Assembly: GCF_000178995.1 (NCBI RefSeq)
Contig: NZ_ADVZ01000001.1
Span: 1,150,001 to 1,214,000, forward strand
DNA length: 64,000 nt
Direction of reading: 5' to 3'
Origin: Afipia sp. 1NLS2
GTDB taxonomy: Bacteria; Pseudomonadota; Alphaproteobacteria; Rhizobiales; Xanthobacteraceae
This document shows, in pieces, positions 18,764 to 29,138 of this stretch (position 1 is its first letter; each line of letters starts with the position of its first letter). The notes below the pieces were generated by a model. That model was not told where the DNA came from. It did no database searches and worked only from the letters and a program-made list of their open reading frames with translations. The translations under genes were made by a program, and so were the position numbers.

Positions 18764-20080
18764 CTAGAAAAAACTGAACGCCCGGCCCGCACGGCGCGGC
18801 ATCGGCTCGTCCGTTGCCGGCGGCAGCGGGAAGATGCGCAGCGCGGTGATGCGATTGCGCTCGCGGCGGAGCACCCGGAAACGAAAACCGTGGAAGGTGA
18901 AGATCTGGCCACGGTCCGGGATCGAACGCGCCTCATGAATGACGAGGCCCGCAATGGTCGTTGCCTCCTCGTCCGGTAGCTTCCAGTCCATCGCGCGGTT
19001 GAGATCGCGGATCGGAACCGTGCCGTCCACGATCACCGAACCGTCGGGCTGAACGCGCACGCCGGCCACGACGACATCGTGCTCGTCGGAAATGTCACCG
19101 ACGATTTCCTCCAGAATGTCCTCCAGCGTGACGAGGCCTTCCACTTCGCCGTACTCATCCACCACCAGCGCGAAATGCGTCTTGCGGCGGCGGAAAGCCT
19201 TCAGCTGCTCCGACAACGGCCGCATTTCCGGCACGAACCATGGCGGCAATGCGATCGCGCTGACATCGACCTTGGAGGTATCGCCTTCCGTCACCCGGAT
19301 CGCGCGCAACAAATCCTTGGCGTGCAACACGCCGATGATGTTCTCCGGCTTGTCGCGCCACAGCGGGATGCGGGTGTATTCGGTGGCGAGCACTTCGCGC
19401 ACCAGTTCTTCCGCCGGCAGGTCGGCGTTGATCATCACCATCTCGGTGCGGTGGACCATGACGTCGGAGACATCGAGGTCTTTGAGGTCGAGCAGGCCGC
19501 CGAGCATGTCGCGGTCCTGCTTCTCCACACCGCCCTCATGATGCATGAGATCGACCGCGCCGCGCAGCCGTTCGGTCGGCGACAACAGGTTCTGGTGCGC
19601 GCCGATCGGAATACGCAGCAGCTTCATCAACAGCCGCACCACCACGTCGATCACGGTGAGGAGCGGGCTGAGGATCAGCAGGACCCACTGCATCGGCCGC
19701 GCGACCAGCAGCGAGACCCGATCCGGCGCATTGATCGCCACCGTCTTCGGCAGCACTTCGGCAAAAATGATGACCAGCGCCGACATCACGCCGGTCGCGT
19801 ACAACACGCCGACCTCGCCGAACCATGCCGTGAACACGCCGGTGGCGAGCGCGGACGCGCCGATGTTTGCAAGGTTATTGCCGACCAGCAGCGCGCCGAT
19901 CATGCGCTCGCGGTTCTCAAGCAGCCGCGTGACGATGCCGGCCTGACTGCTGCCCTGCGTCTTCAGCCGCAGCATGCTCGCGCGGGACGAACCGGTCAGC
20001 GCGGTCTCGCTCGCCGAGAAGAATGCGGAGACCAGCAGACAGGCAATAACGATGGAGAACGTGATCCAGCCCATGCTCAT
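18764..20080 (-). CDS. CNNM/CorC-type membrane protein with CBS pair (hemolysin-like)
   Basis: A 438-residue protein with an N-terminal CNNM/DUF21 membrane domain (ITFSIVIACLLVSAFFSASE, then FAEVLPKTVAI), a CBS-domain pair around 200-330 (VMVHRTEMVMINADLPAEEL; THFALVVDEYGEVEGLVTLE) and a C-terminal CorC/HlyC domain. Relatives export Mg2+/Co2+ or regulate magnesium; 'hemolysin' is a legacy name. The ATG overlaps the aroB stop by one base (TGATG), so it is translationally coupled to aroB. The chemistry linking it to shikimate synthesis is not evident. Confidence 0.9.
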   Translation of the reverse strand: MSMGWITFSIVIACLLVSAFFSASETALTGSSRASMLRLKTQGSSQAGIVTRLLENRERMIGALLVGNNLANIGASALATGVFTAWFGEVGVLYATGVMSALVIIFAEVLPKTVAINAPDRVSLLVARPMQWVLLILSPLLTVIDVVVRLLMKLLRIPIGAHQNLLSPTERLRGAVDLMHHEGGVEKQDRDMLGGLLDLKDLDVSDVMVHRTEMVMINADLPAEELVREVLATEYTRIPLWRDKPENIIGVLHAKDLLRAIRVTEGDTSKVDVSAIALPPWFVPEMRPLSEQLKAFRRRKTHFALVVDEYGEVEGLVTLEDILEEIVGDISDEHDVVVAGVRVQPDGSVIVDGTVPIRDLNRAMDWKLPDEEATTIAGLVIHEARSIPDRGQIFTFHGFRFRVLRRERNRITALRIFPLPPATDEPMPRRAGRAFSFF

Positions 20081-21246
20081 CAGTTGGGTTTTTGCGACAG
20101 TTTCTCGCTCAGGAAATCGCGCACCGACGCCGGGTCGACATCGTTGACGATGACGGCGCGGCCAAGCTGTTCCAACAAGATAAAGGTGAGCTTGCCGCGC
20201 TTGACCTTCTTGTCCTGGAACATCAGCGACAGCAGCGCATCCGCATCGCCGACACCTTCCTGGGTGAAGCCTGCGATATCCTGCAACCGCGTCGGCAGGC
20301 CGACGGCAGCCAGATGCGCCTGTACGCGCGCCACGTCGTTCTGAGAAATCATCCCGCGCCGCGCGGAAAATTCCGCGGCAAGCGTCATGCCGACGGCAAC
20401 ACCCTCGCCATGGAACAGACGATCGGAAAATCCGGTCGCGGCTTCCAGCGCGTGGCCGAAGGTATGGCCGAGGTTGAGCAACGCGCGCTCGCCGGTCTCA
20501 AACTCGTCGCGCGCGACGATCCCCGCCTTGGCGCGGCAGCTTGCGGCGACCGCATGTTCGCGCGCCGTATTCCCTGAGAAAATCCCGTCGTGATTTTTCT
20601 CGAGCCATTCGAAGAAACCGAGATCGCCGAGCAGCCCGTATTTCGCGACTTCCGCATAGCCCGCGCGAAACTGGCGCGGCGACAGCGTGTCGAGCACGGC
20701 GGTGTCGGCCAGCACTAGAATCGGCTGATGGAATGCGCCGATCAAATTCTTGCCCTTCGGCGAATTGATCCCGGTCTTACCTCCGACGGAAGAATCGACC
20801 TGCGCGAGCAGTGAGGTCGGCACCTGCACGAAATCGACGCCGCGGCGCACGATGGCGCTCGCAAAACCTGCGAGATCGCCGACCACGCCACCGCCGAGCG
20901 CGACCACGAGATCGTTGCGTTCGATTTTGGCCGCGATCAGCCCTTCACTGACATCCTCAAGCACGCCGTAGCTTTTTGATCCTTCGCCATCCTCGACGAT
21001 GATCGGCTGCGCCGCTTCAACGCCAGCGGACTGAAGCGCATCCATCGCCGGGGCCAGCCAGTGCTTCGCCACCGTGCGGTCGGTGACGATGGCAGTACGC
21101 GCGCCGGGCCGGAGCGCCTTGATGCGTTCACCGAGCGAGGGCAGCAGACCGCGCCCGATCGCGATGTTGTACGAACGCGCACCGAGGCCGACCTCAAGCA
21201 TCGTCGTATCGTCGGAACGGGATTTGGTTTCAGCGGCGGCGGGCAT
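20080..21246 (-). CDS. aroB: 3-dehydroquinate synthase
   Basis: A 388-residue enzyme that converts DAHP to 3-dehydroquinate, the second step of the shikimate pathway (NAD+ and divalent metal dependent). Visible motifs: the nucleotide-binding ALGGGVVGDLAGFASA, the active-site VPTSLLAQVDSSVGGKTGIN, and metal-ligand regions LLNLGHTFGHALE and FHGEGVAVGM. The N-terminal ~18 residues are extra compared with many homologues. It follows aroK by 11 bases, and its stop overlaps the CNNM start. Confidence 0.97.
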   Translation of the reverse strand: MPAAAETKSRSDDTTMLEVGLGARSYNIAIGRGLLPSLGERIKALRPGARTAIVTDRTVAKHWLAPAMDALQSAGVEAAQPIIVEDGEGSKSYGVLEDVSEGLIAAKIERNDLVVALGGGVVGDLAGFASAIVRRGVDFVQVPTSLLAQVDSSVGGKTGINSPKGKNLIGAFHQPILVLADTAVLDTLSPRQFRAGYAEVAKYGLLGDLGFFEWLEKNHDGIFSGNTAREHAVAASCRAKAGIVARDEFETGERALLNLGHTFGHALEAATGFSDRLFHGEGVAVGMTLAAEFSARRGMISQNDVARVQAHLAAVGLPTRLQDIAGFTQEGVGDADALLSLMFQDKKVKRGKLTFILLEQLGRAVIVNDVDPASVRDFLSEKLSQKPN

Positions 21247-21257
21247 CGGTATCCTAT

Positions 21258-21896
21258 TTAAGTCTTATTTGCGAAAGCGATAGGCGTTCCGCACAAATAT
21301 TCATGGAGAGCATCGATGCATTCATCGACAATTTTATCGTGCGGCACGTCGCGCGACACGATGGAAATATCGGCGAGGCCGTAGAACGGCTCGCGTGCGG
21401 CAATCAGGCGCTCGATGGTCGCGGCCGGGTCCTCGGTCTGCAGCAGCGGGCGATCGGAGCGCCGCTTCACCCTGCGCAGCACGGTCGGCCCATCCGCTTT
21501 CAACCAGATCGATACCGCCTTGTCGCGAATTCGCGCGCGCGTATCCTCGCGCAGGAAGGCGCCGCCGCCGGTCGCGAGCACCTGCGCGCCGCCATCGAGC
21601 AGCGCCGAGATCACCTTGGCCTCGCCCTCGCGGAAATACGGCTCGCCGTGATTCGCGAAAATCTCGGTGATCGTCATGCCGCCGTGCCGCGTTTCGATCT
21701 CATGATCGGCATCGACGAACGGCAACCGCAGACGCGCGGCCAGCCGCCGCCCGACGGTGGATTTTCCCGATCCCATCATGCCCACAAAGACAATCGCCCT
21801 CGGCCCGAGCGCCGACAGGATGTCGGCGATCTGGTTCTGGGCAACACCTTGCCGGGCAAGGATTTCGGGCATTTCCGCAGGCTCGTCAGGGCTCAT
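21258..21896 (-). CDS. aroK: Shikimate kinase
   Basis: A 212-residue kinase that phosphorylates shikimate at the 3-hydroxyl. The P-loop GMMGSGKST is at 39-47, followed by the shikimate-binding DADHEIE, GEPYFREGEAKVI, ATGGGAF and the lid R-rich RRSDRPLL. I placed the start at ATG 21896 (MSPDEPAEM). ATGs at 21932 and 21941 are also in frame and none has a strong Shine-Dalgarno, so the N-terminus is uncertain by up to 15 residues. It heads aroK-aroB-CNNM, divergent from the microprotein and xerD. Confidence 0.95.
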   Translation of the reverse strand: MSPDEPAEMPEILARQGVAQNQIADILSALGPRAIVFVGMMGSGKSTVGRRLAARLRLPFVDADHEIETRHGGMTITEIFANHGEPYFREGEAKVISALLDGGAQVLATGGGAFLREDTRARIRDKAVSIWLKADGPTVLRRVKRRSDRPLLQTEDPAATIERLIAAREPFYGLADISIVSRDVPHDKIVDECIDALHEYLCGTPIAFANKT

Positions 21897-22047
21897 ATGC
21901 AGCCATCTTACCGCCTTCGGCCGCCTCGCCATAGGGGACATTATGGAAGGCTTGCTGAAACGGCCCGAACATGGTGGATGTCGTTAACGCTCCGAGATTG
22001 CCCGGGCGGCCGGAGATGGGACGGCAGAAGACCAACGCCGAGAGCCA

Positions 22048-22194
22048 ATGCCAAGTCTGTTTCGCTTCCTGAGCGTGATCGCGATCATCGGCGGCCTCAT
22101 TTATGGCGCCGTGTACGCGCTGGCGAATTTCGTCAAGCCGACGCCCCGCGAGATGACGATCAACATCTCTCCGGACAAGTTCCAGAAGAAGTAA
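22048..22194 (+). CDS. 48-residue single-span membrane microprotein
   Basis: A short gene between aroK and xerD. The 48-residue product has one N-terminal hydrophobic helix (LFRFLSVIAIIGGLIYGAVY), then a basic/polar tail PTPREMTINISPDKFQKK. Codon usage is GC-rich like its neighbours, and the stop is 15 bases before the xerD start, whose GGAGG follows it directly. I recall similar short proteins beside xerD in related Rhizobiales, but function is unknown. A cytoplasmic C-terminal tail is predicted from charge. Confidence 0.7.
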   Translation: MPSLFRFLSVIAIIGGLIYGAVYALANFVKPTPREMTINISPDKFQKK

Positions 22195-22209
22195 CGGGCG
22201 GGAGGCGTG

Positions 22210-23169
22210 ATGGCCGCATCCTCCGACGCAAGAACGATCGATCTGTTCCTCGACATGCTCGCCGCCGAACAAGGCGCGGGCGACAACACGCTCAACGCCT
22301 ATCGCAGCGACCTCGAGGATCTCGCAGCCTTCCTCGCACGCGCCAAACAGGATTTTGCGCACGCCGATACGCAGGTTCTACGCGACTACCTCGCCGACCT
22401 CGACCAGCGCGGCTTCAAATCCTCAAGCGTCGCGCGGCGGCTATCGTCGATGCGACATCTGTTTCGTTTCCTGCTCAACGAGCGCAAGCGAACCGACGAT
22501 CCCGCCGCGATCCTCTCCGGCCCCAAGCGCGGCCGCGCGCTGCCGAAAGTTTTGTCCATCGCCGACGTCGACCGGTTGCTTGGCAAGGCCCGTGAGTTCG
22601 CGGACCGCGACCAGCCGCCACTCCAGAAGGTGCGCGCGATGCGGCTGTGGTGCCTGCTCGAAGTGCTCTACGCTACCGGCTTGCGCGTCTCGGAACTGGT
22701 GGCATTGCCGCTGTCAGCGGCGCGGCGCGATGCACGAATGATCGTGGTGCGCGGCAAGGGCGACAAGGAACGCCTCGTTCCGCTCAACCAGAGTTCACGC
22801 GATGCAATGGCCGCCTACCTCGCTGCCGCCGGTACCGCCAAGGAGGAAAAGGGCGAGAAGGCCAAATCTGAACCCGCTTCAAAATGGCTGTTTCCGTCCT
22901 CGGGAGAAAGCGGACATCTGACACGGCAGCATTTTGCACGCGATCTGAAAGAGCTTGCGGTCGCGGCTGGAATTTCTCCCCGTCTTATCAGCCCGCACGT
23001 GCTACGCCATGCCTTCGCAAGCCACCTGCTGCACAACGGCGCCGACCTGCGTATCGTCCAGACGCTGCTCGGCCATACCGATATCTCCACGACGCAAATC
23101 TATACCCATGTGGTGGAGGAGAGATTGAAGAGTCTGGTGCGCGATCTTCACCCGCTCGCCGAAAAATAA
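22210..23169 (+). CDS. xerD: Tyrosine recombinase XerD
   Basis: A 319-residue site-specific recombinase that resolves chromosome dimers with XerC at dif. An N-terminal SAM-like core-binding domain (DLFLDMLAAEQGAGDNTLNA) precedes the catalytic domain with Arg159 in TGLRVSE, Lys in RGKGDKERL, HVLRHAFASHLL, GHTDIS and nucleophile Tyr298 in IYTHV. It carries a ~20-residue lysine/glutamate insertion (AKEEKGEKAKSEP). ATG 22210 is 4 bases from GGAGG; an in-frame GTG one codon earlier is too close. It is accompanied by the microprotein; accA lies 116 bases on. Confidence 0.95.
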   Translation: MAASSDARTIDLFLDMLAAEQGAGDNTLNAYRSDLEDLAAFLARAKQDFAHADTQVLRDYLADLDQRGFKSSSVARRLSSMRHLFRFLLNERKRTDDPAAILSGPKRGRALPKVLSIADVDRLLGKAREFADRDQPPLQKVRAMRLWCLLEVLYATGLRVSELVALPLSAARRDARMIVVRGKGDKERLVPLNQSSRDAMAAYLAAAGTAKEEKGEKAKSEPASKWLFPSSGESGHLTRQHFARDLKELAVAAGISPRLISPHVLRHAFASHLLHNGADLRIVQTLLGHTDISTTQIYTHVVEERLKSLVRDLHPLAEK

Positions 23170-23285
23170 TATTTCAAATATATCAGGCGTTTATCTTTCG
23201 TTCCGCCGCGCTTGACTTGAGAGGGTCCTAAGTCCAGTTTCCGCCCGCCGCACACATCCCTTCATTCCATCCTATATTTGTTTTC

Positions 23286-24248
23286 ATGGCCGATCCGATC
23301 CGCAGCTATCTCGACTTCGAAAAGCCCGTCGCCGAACTCGATTCGAAGATCGACGAGTTGCGCACGCTCGCAGCCGGTGGCAGCGACATCGGCGAGGAAA
23401 TTTCGCGGATCGAGGACAAGGCGAAGATCGCGCTGCACGATCTCTACGCCAACCTGACACCGTGGCAGAAGACGCAGGTCGCGCGGCATCCGCAGCGGCC
23501 GCATTGCGTCGATTATATCGCAGGCCTCATCACCGAATTCACGCCGCTCGCGGGTGACCGCAAATTCAGCGACGACGATGCCATGATCGGCGGCTTCGGA
23601 CGTTTCCGCGGCGAAAGCGTCTGCATCCTCGGCCAGGAGAAAGGCTCCACCACCGAGAGCCGTCTCAAGCACAATTTCGGCATGGCGCGCCCCGAGGGCT
23701 ATCGCAAGGCCGTGCGGCTGATGGAGATGGCCGACCGCTTCGGCATTCCGGTGCTGTCACTCGTCGACACCGCAGGCGCCTATCCCGGCATCGGCGCGGA
23801 GGAGCGCGGACAGGCCGAAGCCATCGCGCGCTCGACGGAAGCGTGCCTCAACCTCACAGTGCCGAACGTCGCCGTCATTCTCGGCGAAGGCGGCTCGGGC
23901 GGCGCGATCGCGATCGCCACCGCCAACCGAGTGCTGATGCTGGAGCATGCGGTCTACAGCGTGATCTCGCCGGAAGGCGCGGCCTCGATCCTGTGGCGCG
24001 ACGCCACCAAAGCGCAGGAAGCCGCCACCAACCTGAAGATCACCGCGCAGGACCTCGCACGGTTCGGAATCATCGACACGATCCTGAAGGAACCGCCGGG
24101 CGGCGCGCATCGCGACTCCGCCGACATGATCGCGCGCACGGGTGATGCCATCGCGCAATCACTCCGCGACCTCGGCTCACTCGATCCGGTGGCGATCCGC
24201 ACTCAGCGGCGGCAGAAGTTTCTCGATATCGGACGCCGCCTCGGCTGA
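23286..24248 (+). CDS. accA: Acetyl-CoA carboxylase carboxyltransferase subunit alpha
   Basis: A 320-residue alpha subunit of the carboxyltransferase, which with AccD transfers CO2 from biotin to acetyl-CoA to make malonyl-CoA, the committed step of fatty-acid synthesis. Typical features: [18 protein letters not shown], the oxyanion loops [40 protein letters not shown] and [18 protein letters not shown]. Length is normal. It stands alone on its strand, between xerD and the L,D-transpeptidase gene, with about 190 bases after it. Confidence 0.98.
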   Translation: MADPIRSYLDFEKPVAELDSKIDELRTLAAGGSDIGEEISRIEDKAKIALHDLYANLTPWQKTQVARHPQRPHCVDYIAGLITEFTPLAGDRKFSDDDAMIGGFGRFRGESVCILGQEKGSTTESRLKHNFGMARPEGYRKAVRLMEMADRFGIPVLSLVDTAGAYPGIGAEERGQAEAIARSTEACLNLTVPNVAVILGEGGSGGAIAIATANRVLMLEHAVYSVISPEGAASILWRDATKAQEAATNLKITAQDLARFGIIDTILKEPPGGAHRDSADMIARTGDAIAQSLRDLGSLDPVAIRTQRRQKFLDIGRRLG

Positions 24249-24335
24249 AGGCGTCCCGCCGCAATCGTGGCTTTTTCGTGAAATTTGACTTAACTTTACT
24301 TTCACTATGGAGCGGGTTCCTCACACCCCTCCAGC

Positions 24336-24363
24336 TTGCGGGTGAAGGTTCTTTAAGGATAAT
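24336..24363 (+). promoter_or_regulatory. Candidate promoter upstream of L,D-transpeptidase gene
   Basis: TTGCGG (24336-24341), a 16-base spacer and GATAAT (24358-24363) lie about 77 bases upstream of the start. The match is moderate. Confidence 0.35.
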
Positions 24364-24440
24364 AATCGGAAATATCCGCTCGTTCAGGTTCCCGCACGCC
24401 GCGGCATTCGCGCCGTGGAATCCGAAGCGCAGGGTGCATC

Positions 24441-25868
24441 TTGATCAACCGTTCCCTCATCCGCGCATTGATGGTTTCCGCAGCCTTGGCGACCGGCACT
24501 TTACTGGCCGGCTGCAACGGCGAGAACCTTGCGCAGAGCGCCAAGGCCACCAAGCCTATTCCTGAAAAACTCCTGGCCGAGATGGAAGCCAAGAACATGG
24601 ACAAGGGCTCGCCGATCCTGGTGCGCCTGTTCAAGCAGGAATCCGAACTCGAAGTCTGGAAGCAGGATCGCAGCGGACGCTTCGCGCTCTTGAAGACCTA
24701 TGCGATCTGCCGCTGGTCCGGCGATCTCGGCCCGAAGATCCGCGAGGGCGACCGCCAGACTCCGGAAGGCTTCTACTCCATCACGCCGGGGCAGATGAAC
24801 CCGGCCTCGGCCTACTATCTCTCCTTCAACATGGGCTATCCGAACGCCTATGACCGCGCCTGGGGCCGCACCGGCTCGCAGCTCATGGTGCATGGCGACT
24901 GTTCGTCGCGCGGCTGCTACGCGATGACGGACGAACAGATCTCGGAAATCTATTCGCTCGGCCGCGAATCCTTCTTCGGCGGCCAGACGGCGTTCCAGGT
25001 GCAGGCCTATCCGTTCCGGATGACGCCGCAGAACATGGCGAAGTATCGCGACAATCCGAACATGCCGTTCTGGCGCATGCTGAAGGAAGGCAACGACATC
25101 TTCGAGGTCACCAAGACCGAGCCGAAGGTCGATGTCTGCGACAAGAAATACGTCTTCGATGCCGAACCCCTGCCGGGCGGCAAGCCGCTGACCTTCAACC
25201 CCACCGGCAAGTGCCCGGCCTATCAGCTCAACCCGGAAGTCGCCCAGGCGCTTCAGGACAAGGAGCGCGCCGACCGCAGCAAGCTCGCCGAGCTGATCTC
25301 GCATGGCGCACGGCTCGCGAAGTCGCGCGCGGGCATCGACGGCGGCATGCATCCGGTGTTCGCCACCAAACTGCCGGACGCCCAATCGATCGCGATGAGC
25401 GACGTCAACGACTACACCATTTCAGCCACGGGCCCTGCACCGGGGACGATCCCCTCTTACGTCAATCCGCCGCGCGCGCCAGAAGGCGCGGTGATGGAAA
25501 CAGCCGCGACGAGCTCTTCGTCCGAGACGACGAGCCAGACCGGCGGCCCGAATGTTTTCTCGGCCCTCGCCAGCAAGGTCGGCTGGAAGCGCGAGCAACC
25601 CGCCGAACCGCAGGCTGCGCCCGCGCCAAAGCCCACTCCTGCGCCGAAGTCGAAGGCCATCGCGAAGAACGTGGCGCCCGCACGCGCGCCGGAAGTCAGG
25701 ATGCCCGAGCCCCGGATCATTCCGCTCAACCGCACGGCACAGGCCGGGCCCGAGACCAAGCCTTCGGAAACGAAGTCCTCTGCTCCGGTGCCGCCCGAAA
25801 CGATCGCCGGCGCACAACCCACCGCGCCCGCCAATTCGTTCAACAGCCGCTGGTCGAGCTTCCAGTAA
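24441..25868 (+). CDS. YkuD-type L,D-transpeptidase lipoprotein with Pro/Ala-rich tail
   Basis: A 475-residue predicted lipoprotein (lipobox LLAGC, Cys25) with a YkuD/ErfK-like catalytic domain: YSITPGQMNP and the HGDCSSRGCYAM motif placing His151 and nucleophile Cys159. Such enzymes make 3-3 peptidoglycan cross-links or attach lipoproteins; the target here is unknown. The start is TTG 24441 with AGGG upstream; an ATG ten codons later would still keep the lipobox. From about residue 330 the sequence is Pro/Ala/Ser-rich and disordered-looking, a possible wall-spanning tether. A terminator follows. Confidence 0.85.
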   Translation: MINRSLIRALMVSAALATGTLLAGCNGENLAQSAKATKPIPEKLLAEMEAKNMDKGSPILVRLFKQESELEVWKQDRSGRFALLKTYAICRWSGDLGPKIREGDRQTPEGFYSITPGQMNPASAYYLSFNMGYPNAYDRAWGRTGSQLMVHGDCSSRGCYAMTDEQISEIYSLGRESFFGGQTAFQVQAYPFRMTPQNMAKYRDNPNMPFWRMLKEGNDIFEVTKTEPKVDVCDKKYVFDAEPLPGGKPLTFNPTGKCPAYQLNPEVAQALQDKERADRSKLAELISHGARLAKSRAGIDGGMHPVFATKLPDAQSIAMSDVNDYTISATGPAPGTIPSYVNPPRAPEGAVMETAATSSSSETTSQTGGPNVFSALASKVGWKREQPAEPQAAPAPKPTPAPKSKAIAKNVAPARAPEVRMPEPRIIPLNRTAQAGPETKPSETKSSAPVPPETIAGAQPTAPANSFNSRWSSFQ

Positions 25869-25891
25869 GCCGCATCAATCCCAGCCGTCAA

Positions 25892-25926
25892 TAAAAAACG
25901 CCGGTCCTTCGACCGGCGTTTTTTAT
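25892..25926. terminator. Bidirectional terminator between L,D-transpeptidase gene and secA
   Basis: AAAAAACGCCGGTC, loop CTTC, GACCGGCGTTTTTT: a long perfect stem with A- and T-runs, serving both convergent genes. Confidence 0.95.
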
Positions 25927-25948
25927 TGGCACAGCAATCGCAGCACGC

Positions 25949-28783
25949 TTACGCGAAGCGGCCGTGACAGTGCTTGAACTTCTTGCCCGAGCCGCAAGGG
26001 CAATCCTCGTTACGCCCAACCTTGCCCCACGTTGCCGGATCGGACGGATCGCGCTGCGACGGCGACACCTGCGCCGCCGCCATCGCCGTCTGCACGCGCG
26101 CCACCTCGTCTTCGCCGGTGTTCGGATCGAACTTGTGCGCTTCCATCACCGGCATCGGCGGCTGCTCGTCCGGCGGCACAATCTCGACGCGCATCAGCTG
26201 CGCGGTCACCGCCTCGCGCAAATGCGCGATCAGCGATTCGAACAGCTCGAACGCTTCCGACTTGTACTCCTGCAACGGATCGCGCTGACCGTAGCCGCGC
26301 AGGCCGATCACCTGACGCAGATGATCGAGCATCACGAGATGCTCGCGCCACAGATGGTCGAGCGTCTGCAGCAGAATGGTCTTCTCGACGTAGCGCATCA
26401 CGTCGGGACCCCACTGCGCGGACTTCGCCGCCATGTGTTCGTCGACGTGCTTCTCAAGCCGCGCCAGCATCTCCTCGTCGGCGATGCCTTCTTCCTTGGC
26501 CCAGTCCTCGACCGGCAGATCGAGATCGAGCACGCGCTTCAGTTCCTCATGCAGCCCGGCAACATCCCACTGCTCGGCATAGGCATGCTCGGGGATGTGC
26601 TTGGCGATCAGACCTTCGATCAGGCCATGGCGCATGTCGGTGACGGTTTCGCTGACGCTCTGGTCGCGCATCAGATCGATGCGCTGTTCGAAGATCACCT
26701 TGCGCTGATCGTTCTGCACGTCGTCGTATTTCAGCAGGTTCTTGCGGATGTCGAAGTTGCGCGCCTCGACCTTCTGCTGCGCCTTTTCCAGCGCCTTGTT
26801 GATCCACGGATGGATGATCGCCTCGCCTTCCTTGAGGCCGAGGCGCTGCAGCATGCTGTCGAGGCGGTCCGAGCCAAAAATGCGCATCAGGTCGTCGTCG
26901 AGCGACAGGTAGAACTTGGTGCGGCCGGGGTCGCCCTGACGGCCGGCGCGGCCGCGCAACTGGTTATCAATGCGGCGAGACTCGTGGCGCTCGGAGCCGA
27001 TGATATAGAGACCGCCCGGCTTCTGGATCGTCTTACCGCCGGGCTTGCCGGGATCGAGTTCGACGGTTTCCTCCGCCGCGAGCACCATGGTCTTGAATTT
27101 CTCGATATCGGCCTTGATGCCCTCGACGATCTTTTCTTTCTCCGCCGCATCCTCGATACCAGCGGTCGCGGCGGCTGCGCGCATTTCCAGCGAGCCGCCG
27201 AGTTTAATGTCGGTGCCGCGACCCGCCATGTTGGTCGCGATGGTGATCGCGCCCGGCACGCCCGCTTCGGCCACGATGTAGGCTTCCTGCTCATGGAAGC
27301 GCGCGTTCAGCACCGCGAACAGTTTCGACGGCTTGCCCGCGCGCGCCGCGTCATAGAGCTTGGCCATCGATTTCGGATTGGCAAAATCGATCTGCTTGTA
27401 GCCGTGCTCCTTGAGGAAGTCGGCCAGCACCTCGGACTTCTCGATGGATGCGGTGCCGACCAGAACAGGCTGCATCCGCGAATTCGCGCGTTCGATCTCG
27501 GCGAGGATCGCCGCGTATTTCTCCCGCGAGGTGCGATAGACCTCGTCATCCTCGTCGAGACGCGCGATCGGCAGGTTGGTCGGAATCTCGACCACCTCTA
27601 ATTTGTAGATGTCGTAGAATTCGTCCGCTTCCGTCGCCGCGGTGCCGGTCATGCCCGCGAGCTTCTTGTACATGCGGAAGTAGTTCTGGAACGTGATCGA
27701 GGCGAGCGTCTGGTTCTCCGGCTGCACCGGCTGGTGCTCCTTCGCCTCCAGCGCCTGATGCAAACCTTCGGAATAGCGGCGGCCCGGCATCATGCGGCCG
27801 GTGAACTCGTCGATGATGACGACCTCGCCATCGCGCACGATGTAGTCCTTGTCACGCGTGAACAGCGAGTGGGCGCGTAGCGCCTGATTGACGTGATGGA
27901 CGACGGAAACGTTCTCGACGTCGTAGAGTGACTCGCCCTTGAGCTGCCCAGCGTCGCGCAACAGCGTCTCGATCTTTTCCATACCCGCCTCGGTGAGCGT
28001 CACCGTGCGCTGTTTCTCGTCGACCTCAAAATCCGTGACCTTCTCGAGGCTCGGCATGAAGGTGTCGATGGTATTGTAGAATTCGGAGCGGTCGTCGAGC
28101 GGACCGGAAATGATGAGCGGGGTGCGCGCTTCGTCGATCAGGATCGAGTCGACTTCGTCGACGATGGCGAAGAAGTGCTCGCGCTGGACCATGTCCTCCA
28201 GCCGATACTTCATGTTGTCGCGCAGATAGTCGAAACCGTATTCGTTGTTAGTACCGTAGGTGATGTCACAGGCGTAGGCCGCCTGCCGCTCGGCGTCGTC
28301 GAGGCCGTGGACGATGATGCCGGTGGTGAGGCCGAGGAAGCCGTACACCTGCGCCATCCATTCGGCGTCACGCTTGGCGAGGTAATCGTTGACGGTGACG
28401 ACATGGACACCCTTGCCCGCGAGCGCGTTGAGGTAGACCGCAAGCGTCGCCACCAGCGTCTTGCCTTCGCCGGTCTTCATCTCGGCGATGTCGCCCTCGT
28501 GCAGCACCATGCCGCCGATCAACTGCACGTCGAAATGGCGCTGGCCAAGCGTGCGCTTGGCAGCCTCGCGCACGGTGGCGAATGCCGGAACGAGAATGTC
28601 GTCGAGCGTCTTGCCGCCTGCGAGTTGCTCTTTGAACTCCGCGGTGCGCGCCTTCAGCGCCTCATCGGAGAGCGCGACAAGCTCAGGCTCCAGCGCATTG
28701 ATGGCATCGACCCTCGCCTGATATCCCTTCACCCGCCGGTCGTTGGCGGAGCCGAATAATTTGCGGGCGAGCGCGCCGATCAT
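25949..28783 (-). CDS. secA: Preprotein translocase ATPase SecA
   Basis: A 944-residue motor that drives unfolded preproteins through SecYEG. Walker A MKTGEGKT is at 102-109, DEVD at the Walker B site, and the second helicase lobe contains [19 protein letters not shown] and [18 protein letters not shown]. The C-terminus carries the zinc-binding SecB/ribosome-docking tail, with Cys928, Cys930 and the Cys939-His940 pair. Full length, no sign of damage. It is divergent from the parvulin-type isomerase gene across a 355-base gap. Confidence 0.98.
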   Translation of the reverse strand: MIGALARKLFGSANDRRVKGYQARVDAINALEPELVALSDEALKARTAEFKEQLAGGKTLDDILVPAFATVREAAKRTLGQRHFDVQLIGGMVLHEGDIAEMKTGEGKTLVATLAVYLNALAGKGVHVVTVNDYLAKRDAEWMAQVYGFLGLTTGIIVHGLDDAERQAAYACDITYGTNNEYGFDYLRDNMKYRLEDMVQREHFFAIVDEVDSILIDEARTPLIISGPLDDRSEFYNTIDTFMPSLEKVTDFEVDEKQRTVTLTEAGMEKIETLLRDAGQLKGESLYDVENVSVVHHVNQALRAHSLFTRDKDYIVRDGEVVIIDEFTGRMMPGRRYSEGLHQALEAKEHQPVQPENQTLASITFQNYFRMYKKLAGMTGTAATEADEFYDIYKLEVVEIPTNLPIARLDEDDEVYRTSREKYAAILAEIERANSRMQPVLVGTASIEKSEVLADFLKEHGYKQIDFANPKSMAKLYDAARAGKPSKLFAVLNARFHEQEAYIVAEAGVPGAITIATNMAGRGTDIKLGGSLEMRAAAATAGIEDAAEKEKIVEGIKADIEKFKTMVLAAEETVELDPGKPGGKTIQKPGGLYIIGSERHESRRIDNQLRGRAGRQGDPGRTKFYLSLDDDLMRIFGSDRLDSMLQRLGLKEGEAIIHPWINKALEKAQQKVEARNFDIRKNLLKYDDVQNDQRKVIFEQRIDLMRDQSVSETVTDMRHGLIEGLIAKHIPEHAYAEQWDVAGLHEELKRVLDLDLPVEDWAKEEGIADEEMLARLEKHVDEHMAAKSAQWGPDVMRYVEKTILLQTLDHLWREHLVMLDHLRQVIGLRGYGQRDPLQEYKSEAFELFESLIAHLREAVTAQLMRVEIVPPDEQPPMPVMEAHKFDPNTGEDEVARVQTAMAAAQVSPSQRDPSDPATWGKVGRNEDCPCGSGKKFKHCHGRFA

Positions 28784-29138
28784 CGTTTAATCCCGTCTGT
28801 CAGTTTGACTTGCGACCCCGAAGCCGGATCGTCCGTTAAGGCCATCCGTCATCAAGACTGCACGCATGGCCTTTTTGCGACCGGTCCTTGCGGGCGGATG
28901 CCTGCAGGGTGTGGAGCAGCAAAATGCTGAAGATCACCAGTCCAAGGGCGCGCGGTAAAAACCCCTGCGCCAAAAGCCGGTTGCCGGGAGAGATATGGGT
29001 CCCCCAAGGGCTTGTCAACGCGCCAACCTCTCAAGGATTTCATGATTTTGACGGGTTTTCGCGTTGCCATCGGCGGGCGGTTGAGCGAGTGTCCCGCGAC
29101 TTCGCTGTTCTCCGCTTTTGATCAGAAAAGGATATTCC
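28784..29138. other. 355-base intergenic region between secA and the parvulin isomerase gene
   Basis: Divergent promoter region. On the minus strand TTGACA (29013-29018) is a good -35 box, with only a weak TATCTC 17 bases on, which could start secA with a ~200-base leader. A 60-residue minus-strand frame with one hydrophobic stretch (28836-29018) overlaps this but starts with TTG and lacks a ribosome site, so I do not call it. No terminator or known RNA is seen. Confidence 0.4.

Noticed and set aside
25964-27601. 545-residue plus-strand frame opposite secA
   Set aside because: Antisense of secA; no domain and no ribosome site.
28836-29018. 60-residue minus-strand frame with one hydrophobic stretch near secA
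   Set aside because: TTG start overlapping a likely -35 box, no Shine-Dalgarno, and an overlapping alternative frame of equal quality.
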